Positions 1 to 11,657 of a stretch of DNA of 39,727 nucleotides are shown one piece after another (within the stretch, counting starts at the first letter, position 1; every line of letters starts with the position of its first letter). Position numbers and translations under genes: made by a program. Source of the DNA: an uncultured Myxococcales bacterium. Its GTDB lineage: Bacteria > Myxococcota_A > Polyangia > Palsa-1104 > JAEUJZ01. The DNA is taken from assembly GCA_937868485.1 (NCBI GenBank), contig CALMML010000018.1, positions 1-39,727 on the forward strand. Reading direction: 5' to 3'. The notes under the pieces were generated by a model. That model made no database searches and was not told where the DNA came from. It saw nothing but the letters and a program-made list of their open reading frames with translations.

Positions 1-90
1 GGGGGGGGGGGCAGTGGGGCGGGGGGGGGGGCGCGGGGAGCCGGGAGGGGGTACGCAGTGATCCGGGAGGGGGTACGCAGTGATCCCCCC
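1..90. repeat. G-homopolymer runs and 22-bp tandem duplication
   Basis: The first 40 bases are almost entirely G in runs of up to eleven, broken by a few C, A and T. They are followed by two perfect head-to-tail copies of a 22-bp unit (41-62 and 63-84), and then a run of seven C that ends at the dnaE stop codon. No gene or terminator hairpin with a T tract is visible. The composition is unlike the rest of the window. It could be a real simple-sequence tract or a sequencing/assembly artefact at a contig end. Confidence 0.7.
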
Positions 91-3636
<3,546 letters not shown>

Positions 3637-3700
3637 GGTGGGGGGGATTAGCAGCGCGGACCCTGCGCAGTCAACCAAAGCGGCGGTCGATTCGTCGCTG

Positions 3701-3729
3701 TTGCCTTCGGGCATCTCGCCGGATATGTT
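3701..3729 (+). promoter_or_regulatory. Possible sigma-70 type promoter for the 3778 gene
   Basis: TTGCCT at 3701-3706 and TATGTT at 3724-3729 are separated by 17 bases. Each matches four of six consensus positions. The predicted start would lie near 3736, leaving about 40 bases of leader before the GTG start at 3778. It sits in the divergent gap between dnaE and the membrane protein. This is pattern matching only. Confidence 0.3.
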
Positions 3730-3777
3730 GAGTCCTACTTCTCAAATCAGGCGACTGCCCATAGCTGTGAGGATTCC

Positions 3778-4911
3778 GTGGCGAAGCGCAACGAAGACGA
3801 TGAACTGGAAGGACAGAGCCCAGTAAACTTTGGGGCTGAAGAGGGAGACGGCTATCGCCGAACCCGCCGTCAGGTGGCTCGGGGCGATAAGCCCGATGCG
3901 CAGAAGGACGAAGAAGCGGCCCCTGTGCCCAAGTCCGCCTACGATCGGTTTATGGAAGAGCACTGGGAAGCGTGGCTGGGCCCGGTGCTCTTGCTGACGC
4001 TGGCGGCGGCGATGATCCTCGGCTATCGCATGGACTACCTGCGTGAGTCGATGGTCGGCATGCTGCTGTCGGCGGGCCTGGTGGCCTACGCGATCTATGC
4101 GACGGCGGTTCCGGCGTACGACCTGATTCAGAGCAAGAACGGTCGCTATGCCTTTGCGGCGCTGTGCATCTTGTGGGCGGCGGCGGCAGGCTATCCGACG
4201 CTGCGCAAGACGATGGCGCGCACGGTGTACGGCCAGACGGTGCTGACCGAAGCAAACAAGACCGAAAAGGTTCAGCTTCCCGAAGGCAAGACGGGGCCGT
4301 TTGATGTGACGGTGAGTGGGACGCTCAAGGCCGAAAGCAGCCAGAACGCGGCGGTCTATGACCTGCAAATCGCGGGCGAAGGATCGAGCGAAGCGGTGAG
4401 CGGCGAGTTTTCGGTGCGGACCAACCAGATGCGGGTTCGTCGTGGCACGTCGTCGTGGACCGAGCAGTCCAATCAGAGCGAGCACCGCCTGCCGCGCAGC
4501 CTTCGTGGCAACACGCTGACGTTTACGGTGGAGCACATTGATGATCAGATCTCCGACGGTCTGCACATCTCGGTTCACCCGCAGAGCTACGATCCGAAGT
4601 GGTTCTTCCTGCTCGGGATCTTGGTGGTCATCGGGATGATGTACGTCGAGAGCAAGATCGGCGACTCGAAGACCAAGACGCACCTCATCATGGCGGCGGC
4701 GTCGACGGTGGTCTTTGCGTTCCACTTCCACGAGCATGCGACGGCCTCGCGGGTGGTCAGGCCCGCGCTGGATTCGCTGATCCTGGCGGTGCTGACGGGC
4801 GGCATTGGCGGAACGATCGTCGGTGCGATTGTGCGTCGCGCCTCGGGTCGGGACAAGGTCAAGCCTGCGAAGGAAAAAGAAGAAGAGACGAAGAAGGACA
4901 GCAGCGAATAG
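3778..4911 (+). CDS. Hypothetical six-segment membrane protein
   Basis: I do not recognise this 377-residue protein. It has a charged N-terminus of about 60 residues (MAKRNEDDELEGQS). Three hydrophobic segments follow (around residues 65-82, 88-110 and 120-140). Next is a soluble, probably extracytoplasmic, domain of about 120 residues rich in beta-forming sequence. Three more hydrophobic segments follow (near 275-292, 300-318 and 328-350), and then a lysine/glutamate-rich tail (KPAKEKEEETKKDSSE). The start is GTG, preceded by GAGG five bases upstream. It is divergent from dnaE and convergent with the next gene, so it is probably a single transcription unit. The topology suggests an inner-membrane protein with an exposed middle domain; the function is unknown. 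Confidence 0.8.
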   Translation: MAKRNEDDELEGQSPVNFGAEEGDGYRRTRRQVARGDKPDAQKDEEAAPVPKSAYDRFMEEHWEAWLGPVLLLTLAAAMILGYRMDYLRESMVGMLLSAGLVAYAIYATAVPAYDLIQSKNGRYAFAALCILWAAAAGYPTLRKTMARTVYGQTVLTEANKTEKVQLPEGKTGPFDVTVSGTLKAESSQNAAVYDLQIAGEGSSEAVSGEFSVRTNQMRVRRGTSSWTEQSNQSEHRLPRSLRGNTLTFTVEHIDDQISDGLHISVHPQSYDPKWFFLLGILVVIGMMYVESKIGDSKTKTHLIMAAASTVVFAFHFHEHATASRVVRPALDSLILAVLTGGIGGTIVGAIVRRASGRDKVKPAKEKEEETKKDSSE

Positions 4912-4932
4912 CTGTCCTGTGTGCTTCTTTAT

Positions 4933-4959
4933 CGAGGGATGCGGTTAGCGAATCCCTCG
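4933..4959. repeat. Inverted repeat between convergent genes
   Basis: CGAGGGAT (4933-4940) and ATCCCTCG (4952-4959) form an 8-bp perfect stem with an 11-base loop that overlaps the stop codon of the minus-strand gene. It lies where two convergent genes end, as a bidirectional terminator would, but neither side has a T tract. I call it an inverted repeat rather than a terminator. Confidence 0.5.
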
Positions 4960-5550
4960 GCGATCTTCCCGCAGCTCGCGGCGATCTTCCCTGACCTCTG
5001 CTTTGGATCGCTGAAGCTCGGCCCGCGCGAGCACAACGAAGCGATCCATCACCTGACGGGCCCTGGCCAAGATCGGCACTTGCGGCCCCCACGCATACTC
5101 AGCAGCCACGGTGCGCTCTAGCTCGGCGAGCAGGTTCTGCTCTTCCGCGAGCGCGGCATTTTCACGCGCAGCATCACGACGGTCATCGCGCAGGTTGCGG
5201 GCATCGCGACCGTTGCGATCGCGCATCAGCTCGGCCCCAGAGCGCGCCACTTCTCGCTGCGCTTGGGCGGTTTCGCGAGACTGCTCGGCCACTTCGGCGC
5301 GACCTTGCTGGACGAAGCTGGTCAGGGCGGCACGGACTCCGACTGCATCTCGACGAGCCACGGCTGCATCAAACGCATTGAGCGTCGCTTGAAACCGGGC
5401 GAGATCGCGGCGATCGTCGGCCACTTGAGCGGCGCTGCGAGCGGCTTCGACGCGATCCTGACGAAGCTCGCGCTGGCGTCCGTGCATGGGCTGCGCAGAA
5501 GCAACCTGGGCACTCAGAAGAACAAGAGCGGAAACGGCTGCGAATCGCAT
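4945..5550 (-). CDS. Secreted arginine-rich coiled-coil protein
   Basis: This is a 201-residue protein of unknown function. The N-terminus is a clear Sec signal peptide (MRFAAVSALVLLSAQVASAQ) with a likely cleavage after the ASA motif. The mature part is almost entirely helical and highly charged, with heptad-like Ala/Leu spacing. It is dense in R, D and E, for example LREDRRELREDRRG near the C-terminus and RDARNLRDDRRDAARE in the middle. There are no cysteines and no catalytic motif. GGAG lies about nine bases before the ATG. A periplasmic extended-helix protein is likely; periplasmic-chaperone-like or cell-wall-associated roles are possible, but nothing in the sequence decides it. Confidence 0.78.
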   Translation of the reverse strand: MRFAAVSALVLLSAQVASAQPMHGRQRELRQDRVEAARSAAQVADDRRDLARFQATLNAFDAAVARRDAVGVRAALTSFVQQGRAEVAEQSRETAQAQREVARSGAELMRDRNGRDARNLRDDRRDAARENAALAEEQNLLAELERTVAAEYAWGPQVPILARARQVMDRFVVLARAELQRSKAEVREDRRELREDRRGIR

Positions 5551-5625
5551 GGGCTGAATCTCCGGGGTCTTGGAAGACCGCTTGGGGTTGTTTGACTAGG
5601 TTGGACGAGGCGCTGGCCGAGGTAT

Positions 5626-6618
5626 TTACGGGGCCAAGCACAGACCAGCGGTTCGATCGCGGGCACCTACGCGCGCACCGGCGAGCAGCGAGTCACTGCA
5701 GACTTCTCCAGCACCGGGGCAGGTGTTGCTGGCGACCTTGGCTCCGGCGGGGACGAACAGACCGGGCAGATCGACTTGCACGCCATCGCCCTGGACACAC
5801 AGCGCACGGCAGATTCGCTCTTCGGCCCGCGCAGCGTAGAGATCGCACTCGTAGCCGTCCTGACATTCGCCAAGGTTTGTACACTGCGAGCCCGGGGTCT
5901 TGGGGGCAGCGGTCTGACGGAAGCAGATGTTGGCGCGCAGCTTGTCCTTGGGATTGGTGATGTTGCCTCGGCTGTCGAGCCCCGCATCGACGTAGAGACA
6001 CTGCTGAGCCGGAGCCGGCGTTCCCGCGCGTGAGTCAGGCGGGCAGGTGTTGGTGCCGAGCTTGCACTGCAAGTGGCAGACACCACCGTGCTCATCGTCG
6101 TAGGCGACGCGGACGCAGCCACCGATGTACTTGTCCGCGCCGTAGTCGCAGTAGCCTTCGTTGGCGGTGGGGTTGCAGTCGAAGTTGGCGTTCGGGAAGC
6201 AGATGGAGTCGGTGGCTCCCTCAAACGCGCACGAATAACCGGGCTTGCGGCAGGTGTTGGTGGCGTCGCAGCGAGCCATGCAGTAGCGCTTGGTTGCGTT
6301 CGGGAGCGTGTAGCACTTGCCGGTCCCACAGTCCGCATCGCTGTCGCACTCTCTGCTGCAGTATCCGTCCGGCGTGGGAAGCAGCTTCGGGTTGTTTAGG
6401 ATGGTGCCGACCCAGCAGGTGGCCGCTTGGCTTGCGTTGCCTTCGGTGCAGTCCGCCGGCTTGGCGCAGGGAGCGCCGATACAGCCATCGCCCTTGCAAA
6501 CGACGATGCCGGCATCTACGCCACCGTCGCTGTTGCTGGTCGTCGTGTCACAACCGATAAGCCCGATCAGGAACAGGCCAGCCACTACAGCCAGGCCCTT
6601 GGTTGTCCAGGTAGTCAT
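5626..6618 (-). CDS. Cysteine-rich lipoprotein
   Basis: This is a 330-residue exported lipoprotein of unknown function. A hydrophobic signal segment (LAVVAGLFLIGLIGC) ends in a lipobox cysteine, followed by a low-complexity T/S/D/G linker (DTTTSNSDGGVDAG). I count about 31 cysteines including the lipid-anchor one. They are spaced in repeated short modules such as DCGTGKCYT and ECQDGYECD, resembling the disulphide-rich EB/Dickkopf-like modules common in myxobacterial surface lipoproteins. An ATG at 6618 is chosen over the adjacent in-frame TTG at 6621 because GGAGG (6627-6631) sits eight bases before it. A surface-attached, disulphide-stabilised binding or structural protein is an inference. 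Confidence 0.85.
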   Translation of the reverse strand: MTTWTTKGLAVVAGLFLIGLIGCDTTTSNSDGGVDAGIVVCKGDGCIGAPCAKPADCTEGNASQAATCWVGTILNNPKLLPTPDGYCSRECDSDADCGTGKCYTLPNATKRYCMARCDATNTCRKPGYSCAFEGATDSICFPNANFDCNPTANEGYCDYGADKYIGGCVRVAYDDEHGGVCHLQCKLGTNTCPPDSRAGTPAPAQQCLYVDAGLDSRGNITNPKDKLRANICFRQTAAPKTPGSQCTNLGECQDGYECDLYAARAEERICRALCVQGDGVQVDLPGLFVPAGAKVASNTCPGAGEVCSDSLLAGARVGARDRTAGLCLAP

Positions 6619-6626
6619 CAATCAGT

Positions 6627-6631
6627 CCTCC
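6627..6631 (-). promoter_or_regulatory. Shine-Dalgarno deciding the lipoprotein start
   Basis: GGAGG on the minus strand lies eight bases upstream of the ATG at 6618 and five bases upstream of the in-frame TTG at 6621. The spacing and codon type favour the ATG. Confidence 0.6.
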
Positions 6632-6759
6632 AGTTCGCGTCATTTTACCCCGTCCCGACCGCTGACCTGTACGCGAGTTATGCGCAGACTGCGCCCAGTC
6701 CCGGTCGAGCGCGCAAACTGTGGAGGCCATCGTGAAAGGTGGGGTAGATTAGGGCTTCC

Positions 6760-8091
6760 ATGGCCAACTACCGCATCGATACCGTCCTTCGTGTTCGTAC
6801 TCGACATCGCCCCGGCCAGCTGGCGCGGGTTGCTACGGTGATCGCGCAGGAAGGCGCTTTGATCGGCGAGATCGCGACGCTGCACATGGCGGAAGGTCTT
6901 TCGACCCGCGAAATCACCGTCGAAACAGAGAACGAAGAGCACACCGAGCGCTTGGTCTCTGCGCTGGCCCGCACCGATGGCGTCGAGATCATCAGCGTTC
7001 GCGATCGCGTCTTCGACTGTCACCTTGGCGGCAAGCTGCACTCGACGAGCCGGATCGAGCTCAAGCACCTGTCTGACCTTCGCTACATCTACACGCCGGG
7101 TGTGGCGCGTGTGTCGCGAGCGATTGCTGAAAAGCCTGAGCGCGCGTTTGACTACACGGGCCTTGGAAACTCCGTCGGTATTTTCACAAACGGAACGCGT
7201 GTCCTTGGCCTGGGCGACATCGGTCCACTCGCCAGCATGCCGGTGATGGAAGGCAAAGCCGTTCTATACGATCGCTTCGCCGGGATCTCTGCGACGCCGA
7301 TCTTGGTCGATACCAAAGACGTGGATGACTTTGTGCAGACCGTCGTGCGTGTCTCTCGCAGCTTCGGTGGCATTCACCTGGAAGACATTCGCATTCCCGA
7401 GTGTTTCCGCATCGAAGAAGAGCTAAAGCGGCGTCTGCGCAAGCCGGTGATGCACGATGATCAGCACGGCACGGCGGTGGTGACGCTGGCGGCGATCATC
7501 AATGCGTGTCGTCTGACCGGGCTGGAGCTGCGACGATCCAAGATGGGTCAAGTGGGCTTGGGCGCGGCGGGATCGGCGATTGCGAAGCTGGCGCTGGCGT
7601 ACGGCGTTGGGGAAGTGATGGTGACGGATCGCAATCCTGAAGCGATGGCTCCTCTGACGGCTGCGGGCGCGCGGGCGACGGACTTTGACACGCTGATTCG
7701 GCAAGCCGACATCGTCGTCTGTACGACGGGCAAGGTTGGCTTGATCAAGCCGGAGCACATCCGTCGCGGACAGGTGATCTTCGCACTGTCAAATCCGTAT
7801 CCCGAGATTGAGCCGGATCTGGCGCGGGATGCTGGCGCTGCGTACGCTGCCGATGGAACCGCGATCAACAATGCGCTGGCGTTTCCGGGCATTTTCCGAG
7901 GCGCACTGGCAGTTCGCGCTGGACGGATCGAGCCACAGATGTACATCGCCGCAGCCGAAGCCATTGCTGCGTCGGCGGGAAGCGATGAAGTCGTGCCGTC
8001 TCCGCTTTCGTCGTCGGTTCACGATGCCGTCACGGATGCGGTGTCGAGCTGTGCGACCAGCCTGGGCCTTGCGAACACGGCAGAGCTGTAG
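6760..8091 (+). CDS. NAD(P)-dependent malic enzyme with N-terminal ACT domain
   Basis: It converts malate to pyruvate and CO2 with reduction of NAD(P), in the cytoplasm, linking the TCA cycle to pyruvate. The 443 residues comprise an N-terminal ACT domain (about 5-85), usually a site for small-molecule (often amino-acid) control. The malic N-terminal domain follows, with YTPGVARVSRAI, KAVLYDRFAG and the metal/substrate region HDDQHGTAVVTLAA. The NAD-binding domain comes next (GLGAAGSAIAKLAL) and then ALSNPYPEIEPDLA and PGIFRGALAVRAGRI. All expected malic-enzyme motifs look intact. It is monocistronic by position, divergent from the lipoprotein and convergent with the ABC operon. The ACT fusion suggests allosteric control. 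NAD versus NADP preference cannot be read from the sequence with confidence. Confidence 0.93.
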   Translation: MANYRIDTVLRVRTRHRPGQLARVATVIAQEGALIGEIATLHMAEGLSTREITVETENEEHTERLVSALARTDGVEIISVRDRVFDCHLGGKLHSTSRIELKHLSDLRYIYTPGVARVSRAIAEKPERAFDYTGLGNSVGIFTNGTRVLGLGDIGPLASMPVMEGKAVLYDRFAGISATPILVDTKDVDDFVQTVVRVSRSFGGIHLEDIRIPECFRIEEELKRRLRKPVMHDDQHGTAVVTLAAIINACRLTGLELRRSKMGQVGLGAAGSAIAKLALAYGVGEVMVTDRNPEAMAPLTAAGARATDFDTLIRQADIVVCTTGKVGLIKPEHIRRGQVIFALSNPYPEIEPDLARDAGAAYAADGTAINNALAFPGIFRGALAVRAGRIEPQMYIAAAEAIAASAGSDEVVPSPLSSSVHDAVTDAVSSCATSLGLANTAEL

Positions 8092-8142
8092 CGCGATTCC
8101 GACGAGCGGGCGTCCCCATGGTCGGTCCGCGTCGGGCGCTGT

Positions 8143-9366
8143 CTATTCGTAGCGCAGCGCGTCGATGGGATCGAGCCGAGCGGCTTTGCGCGCTGGATAG
8201 AAGCCAAACAGCACGCCAATCGCGACGGAGACACCGAAGCCCAGGATCATCCAGAAGGCCGAAAAGTCGACGGGCATTCCACCGCCGAGCTTGGAAAACA
8301 GCGTCGCAGCCAAGACACCAAGCCCAATTCCGAGCAGGCCTCCCATCACCGACAGCACGACGGCTTCGACCAAGAACTGAAGCAGGATGTCACGCTCTCG
8401 TGCGCCGATGGCGAGTCGAATGCCGATCTCGCGCGTCCTTTCGGTGACGGATACCAGCATGATGTTCATGATGCCGATGCCACCGACGAGGAGTGATACC
8501 GCAGCGACGTTGCGAAGCATTCCCGTCTGGGTCTCGACGATCTTTTGCTGGGTCTGAACCAGCTCAGCCAGGTTGCGCACGGTAAAGTCGTTTTCTTGAT
8601 CGTCGGACAGCTTGTGCCTCTGACGAAGGATCGAAACGACCTCGCTTTCGGCGGCAGACAGATCGTCTTCGCTCGTCGCAGAGACCATGATCGTGCTGAC
8701 AAACTGGCGGTTTTGGTTGAGCACTCGAGTCCGCAGCGTCAGCGACGGCATGATCAGCACATCATCTTGATCGCTGCCCATCGCAGACTGGCCCTTGGCG
8801 GCGAGCAGTCCAATGACTTCACACGGCATCTGCTTGACGCGAAGCTGTTGTCCGACGGGATCGGTATCACCAAAGATGTTCTGGGCGACGGTCTTTCCCA
8901 GCACGCAGACCTTGGCGGCGGTGTCGTTTTCGGCGGAGTTGAAGAATCGACCGCGTGCGACGGGCCAGTCTCGTAGCGCCAGGTAGTCGGTCGTGGTTCC
9001 GATGATCGGCGTCTGCCAGTTGAGGTTGCTGCTGACGACTTGTGCGACGGTGCGATCGACGGGAACTGCATAGCGAACCGAGCGCGCTTGCAAGATGGCT
9101 TCCACGTCGTCGCGCTGAAGCGGTCTGCCGCTGCCGGTTCCGCCCATGAAGCCGCCTTGGGCTGAGGCGCCAGGGACGATCATCAAGATCGCCGAGCCCA
9201 TCGAGGCAATCTGTGCGGCGACCATCTTGCGCGTGCCTTCCCCGAGCACCACCGTCACGAGCAGTGCGGCCACACCGATGATCACGCCGAGCGCCGTCAG
9301 GGCCGATCGCATTCGGTTGCGCAGCAGGCTCCGCAGCGCCAGACGAAGAGCCATCAAGATCATCAT
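8143..9366 (-). CDS. MacB/FtsX-type ABC transporter permease
   Basis: This is the membrane subunit of a type VII (MacB/LolCDE-like) ABC system, about 407 residues. One N-terminal membrane helix (SALTALGVIIGVAALLVTVV) is followed by a large periplasmic MacB_PCD-type domain with the usual AQIASMG and MIVPG motifs. Three C-terminal helices follow, with the family hallmark ERTREIGIRLAIGA. Such permeases transmit ATPase-driven motion to periplasmic substrates, for example in lipoprotein, peptide or drug export. The ATG at 9366 overlaps the ATPase stop by four bases (ATGA) and has GGAG upstream, so the two are translationally coupled. No membrane-fusion protein or outer-membrane channel gene is adjacent, so the substrate is unknown. 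Confidence 0.93.
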   Translation of the reverse strand: MMILMALRLALRSLLRNRMRSALTALGVIIGVAALLVTVVLGEGTRKMVAAQIASMGSAILMIVPGASAQGGFMGGTGSGRPLQRDDVEAILQARSVRYAVPVDRTVAQVVSSNLNWQTPIIGTTTDYLALRDWPVARGRFFNSAENDTAAKVCVLGKTVAQNIFGDTDPVGQQLRVKQMPCEVIGLLAAKGQSAMGSDQDDVLIMPSLTLRTRVLNQNRQFVSTIMVSATSEDDLSAAESEVVSILRQRHKLSDDQENDFTVRNLAELVQTQQKIVETQTGMLRNVAAVSLLVGGIGIMNIMLVSVTERTREIGIRLAIGARERDILLQFLVEAVVLSVMGGLLGIGLGVLAATLFSKLGGGMPVDFSAFWMILGFGVSVAIGVLFGFYPARKAARLDPIDALRYE

Positions 9367-10124
9367 TGGAGTGTCTCCTCGTCGCGCCACTCGCTGAGAG
9401 CTTGCTTGGCCGACATGGCCTTTCGCTTTTCGTCGGTGCGCAGACGACCATCTTTGACCAGCAGCAGCCGTCCCGCATACGACGCAATGTCTGGCTCGTG
9501 CGTGACCAGCAGCACCGTCAGTCCTTCGCCGTTTAGCTCTTGCAGAAGCGCCATCACCTCAATCGAGGTCCGCGAGTCCAAGTTTCCCGTCGGTTCGTCG
9601 GCGAGAAGCAGCTTGGGCCGCGTCACCAGCGCTCGTGCAATCGCCACACGCTGCTGCTGACCTCCCGAGAGCTGATTGGGCGTATGTCCCGCGCGTGCAT
9701 CGAGGCCAACGCGACGGAGCGCATCTTTGGCGCGCTCGGCCCGTTCCTGCGACTTCATGCCCGCGTAGAGCAGCGGCAGCTCGACGTTTTCCAGCGCCGT
9801 GGTGCGCGACAGCAGGTTGAAGCCCTGAAACACAAAGCCGAGCGTCCTCAGTCGCACGCCCGCCAGCGCATCGCGATCGAGCTGCGCCACATCTTGACCT
9901 TCCAAGTAGTACGCGCCCGACGTTGGCCTATCGAGACAGCCAATCAGGTTCATCAGCGTCGACTTGCCGGAGCCGCTCGGACCCATGACCGCGACGAACT
10001 CGCCTTGTTCGATGGTCAAGTCGATGCCGCGCAGAGCTGGAACGGCCAGATCGCCTCGGGTGTAGACCTTGGTGATTTTGGAAAGCCGAAGCAGCGGCTG
10101 GCTGTTTGCATCCGCATCACTCAT
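9363..10124 (-). CDS. MacB/LolD-type ABC transporter ATP-binding protein
   Basis: This cytoplasmic ATPase subunit powers the adjacent permease. It has about 253 residues from the chosen start. Walker A (GPSGSGKSTLMNLIGCLD), the Q-loop region (GFVFQGFNLLSRTTALENV), the ABC signature (LSGGQQQRVAIARAL), Walker B (LLLADEPTGNLDS) and the switch histidine (LVTHE) are all present. The TALENVELPLLYAG stretch is typical of the LolD/MacB subfamily. After the core there is a charged C-terminal tail (KDGRLRTDEKRKAM). A start at 10175 would add 17 residues not resembling the family, so 10124 is preferred. No good Shine-Dalgarno is seen there. It is first in the two-gene operon. Confidence 0.94.
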   Translation of the reverse strand: MSDADANSQPLLRLSKITKVYTRGDLAVPALRGIDLTIEQGEFVAVMGPSGSGKSTLMNLIGCLDRPTSGAYYLEGQDVAQLDRDALAGVRLRTLGFVFQGFNLLSRTTALENVELPLLYAGMKSQERAERAKDALRRVGLDARAGHTPNQLSGGQQQRVAIARALVTRPKLLLADEPTGNLDSRTSIEVMALLQELNGEGLTVLLVTHEPDIASYAGRLLLVKDGRLRTDEKRKAMSAKQALSEWRDEETLQ

Positions 10125-10217
10125 GAGCGCCAAGGGTAGCGTAACTTCGGTCGCTTCGCTGGACGCGACGAGCAAAAAGTTGAGACGGAAAACACCCCAT
10201 GTTACCCACGGGCCACG

Positions 10218-11624
10218 ATGTCCTCGTCACAGCTCGAACGTAGGCTTGGTGCCGTCGACGCAGCGGCTCTGCTCGTCGGGAGCATGATTGGCTCGGGGAT
10301 CTTCATTGCTCCGTCGCTGATGGCCAAAAACATCGCAGCGCCGGGCTTGTATCTGGGCCTGTGGCTGCTGGCTGGGGTGTTTACGCTGCTTGGGGCGCTG
10401 AGCTACGCGGAGCTGGCGGCGATGATGCCCGAAGCGGGTGGGCAATACGTCTATCTGCGACGAGCGTTTGGTCGACTTCCGGGCTTTTTGTATGGCTGGA
10501 CGCTGTTTCTGGTGATTCAGTCGGGCTTCGTCGCTGCGGTGGCGATTGCGTTTGCCAAGTACCTCGGGATTTTCCTGCCGTGGGTCGGTGAAGAGAAGCT
10601 GTGGCTGACGCTGTATCAGAGCAGTCACGGTCCCGTTGGTGTGTCGTCAGCGCAAGCGGTGGCGCTGATCGTGATTGCGGTGCTCACGTACATCAACACG
10701 CGGGGTGTCGTCGCGGGCGCAGCGGTGCAGAACCTGTTTACGGGCCTGAAGCTGCTGGCGCTGTGGGGACTGATTGCGCTGATTTTGATCATGGGACGAG
10801 GCAGCACGTCGAACTTTGTGCCCGTTTGGAGCACGGATGTTCCACGGTTGTCGGGCGCGGTGTCTGCGGGCTTTTTGGCGGCACTTGGCGTCGCTGCATC
10901 GAAAGCGCTGTTTTGTTACGACGCGTGGAACACCGTGACGTTTGCGGCAGCGGAAGTGCGCGATCCGGCGCGCAACCTGCCAAGAGCGCTGATTGCGGGA
11001 ACGCTGCTGACGACGCTGACGTATGTGCTGGCTGCTGCGGGCTATCTGTATCTGGTGCCGCTGTCGAAGATGGCGCAGGTTCCCGAGCATCGGATCGCCG
11101 CCGAGGCCGCGCAGAGCTTGCTTGGTACCGTCGGTGGTCAGCTGATTGCTGCCGCGATCTTGGTTTCGACGTTCGGCTGCATCAACGGAATGATTCTTGG
11201 CGGCGCGCGGGTGCTGTTTGCGATGGCGGAAGATGGACTGTTTTTCCGTCGGGCAGGACAGCTCAATCGTCGGAATGCACCAGGCTGGGCGCTCGGGATG
11301 CTGGGGCTGTGGTCGGCGGTGCTGACGATGTCGGGCAAGTACGATGATCTGCTGACGTACACGACGTTTGCGTCGCTGCTGTTCAATGCGGCGACGGCGG
11401 CTTGTGTGCTGGTGCTGCGAAAGTCACTTCCCGACGAACGTCGTCCGTATCGCGCGCTCGGTTATCCGGTATCGACGCTGGCGTTCATCTTTGTGGCGCT
11501 CGGCTTTGTGATCTACATCGTGCAAGGCGACCCTCGTTCGTCGCTGTATGGTCTGGGCTTGGTGCTGCTTGGGGTTCCGGCGTACTTTCTGATGAATCGT
11601 GAGTCCTCGTCGCCGAAGCCTTAG
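10218..11624 (+). CDS. APC-family amino-acid permease
   Basis: This is a 468-residue inner-membrane secondary transporter, with about 12 hydrophobic segments. Its N-terminus carries the APC hallmark GSMIGSGIFIAPS in helix 1, and AGGQYVYLRRAFG follows helix 2, as in the LAT/APC branch that moves amino acids by antiport or proton symport. Later segments include KALFCYDAWNTVTFAAAEVRD, where family members contact substrate, and FGCINGMILGGARVLFAMAEDG. The length matches the family (450-500). It heads a run of same-strand genes: 33 bases separate its stop from the first MuiA-like gene. Substrate specificity cannot be inferred. Confidence 0.92.
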   Translation: MSSSQLERRLGAVDAAALLVGSMIGSGIFIAPSLMAKNIAAPGLYLGLWLLAGVFTLLGALSYAELAAMMPEAGGQYVYLRRAFGRLPGFLYGWTLFLVIQSGFVAAVAIAFAKYLGIFLPWVGEEKLWLTLYQSSHGPVGVSSAQAVALIVIAVLTYINTRGVVAGAAVQNLFTGLKLLALWGLIALILIMGRGSTSNFVPVWSTDVPRLSGAVSAGFLAALGVAASKALFCYDAWNTVTFAAAEVRDPARNLPRALIAGTLLTTLTYVLAAAGYLYLVPLSKMAQVPEHRIAAEAAQSLLGTVGGQLIAAAILVSTFGCINGMILGGARVLFAMAEDGLFFRRAGQLNRRNAPGWALGMLGLWSAVLTMSGKYDDLLTYTTFASLLFNAATAACVLVLRKSLPDERRPYRALGYPVSTLAFIFVALGFVIYIVQGDPRSSLYGLGLVLLGVPAYFLMNRESSSPKP

Positions 11625-11657
11625 CTCGTAACGCTGCTGAAATTGGAAAGGCGCTTC

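Noticed and set aside
3742-4737. Minus-strand open frame (331 codons) opposite the membrane protein
   Set aside because: It is His/Arg-rich with no recognisable domain. The plus-strand frame has a GAGG site, clear membrane segments and a natural charged tail.
4933-4959. Intrinsic terminator between convergent genes
   Set aside because: The stem is good but no T tract follows on either strand.
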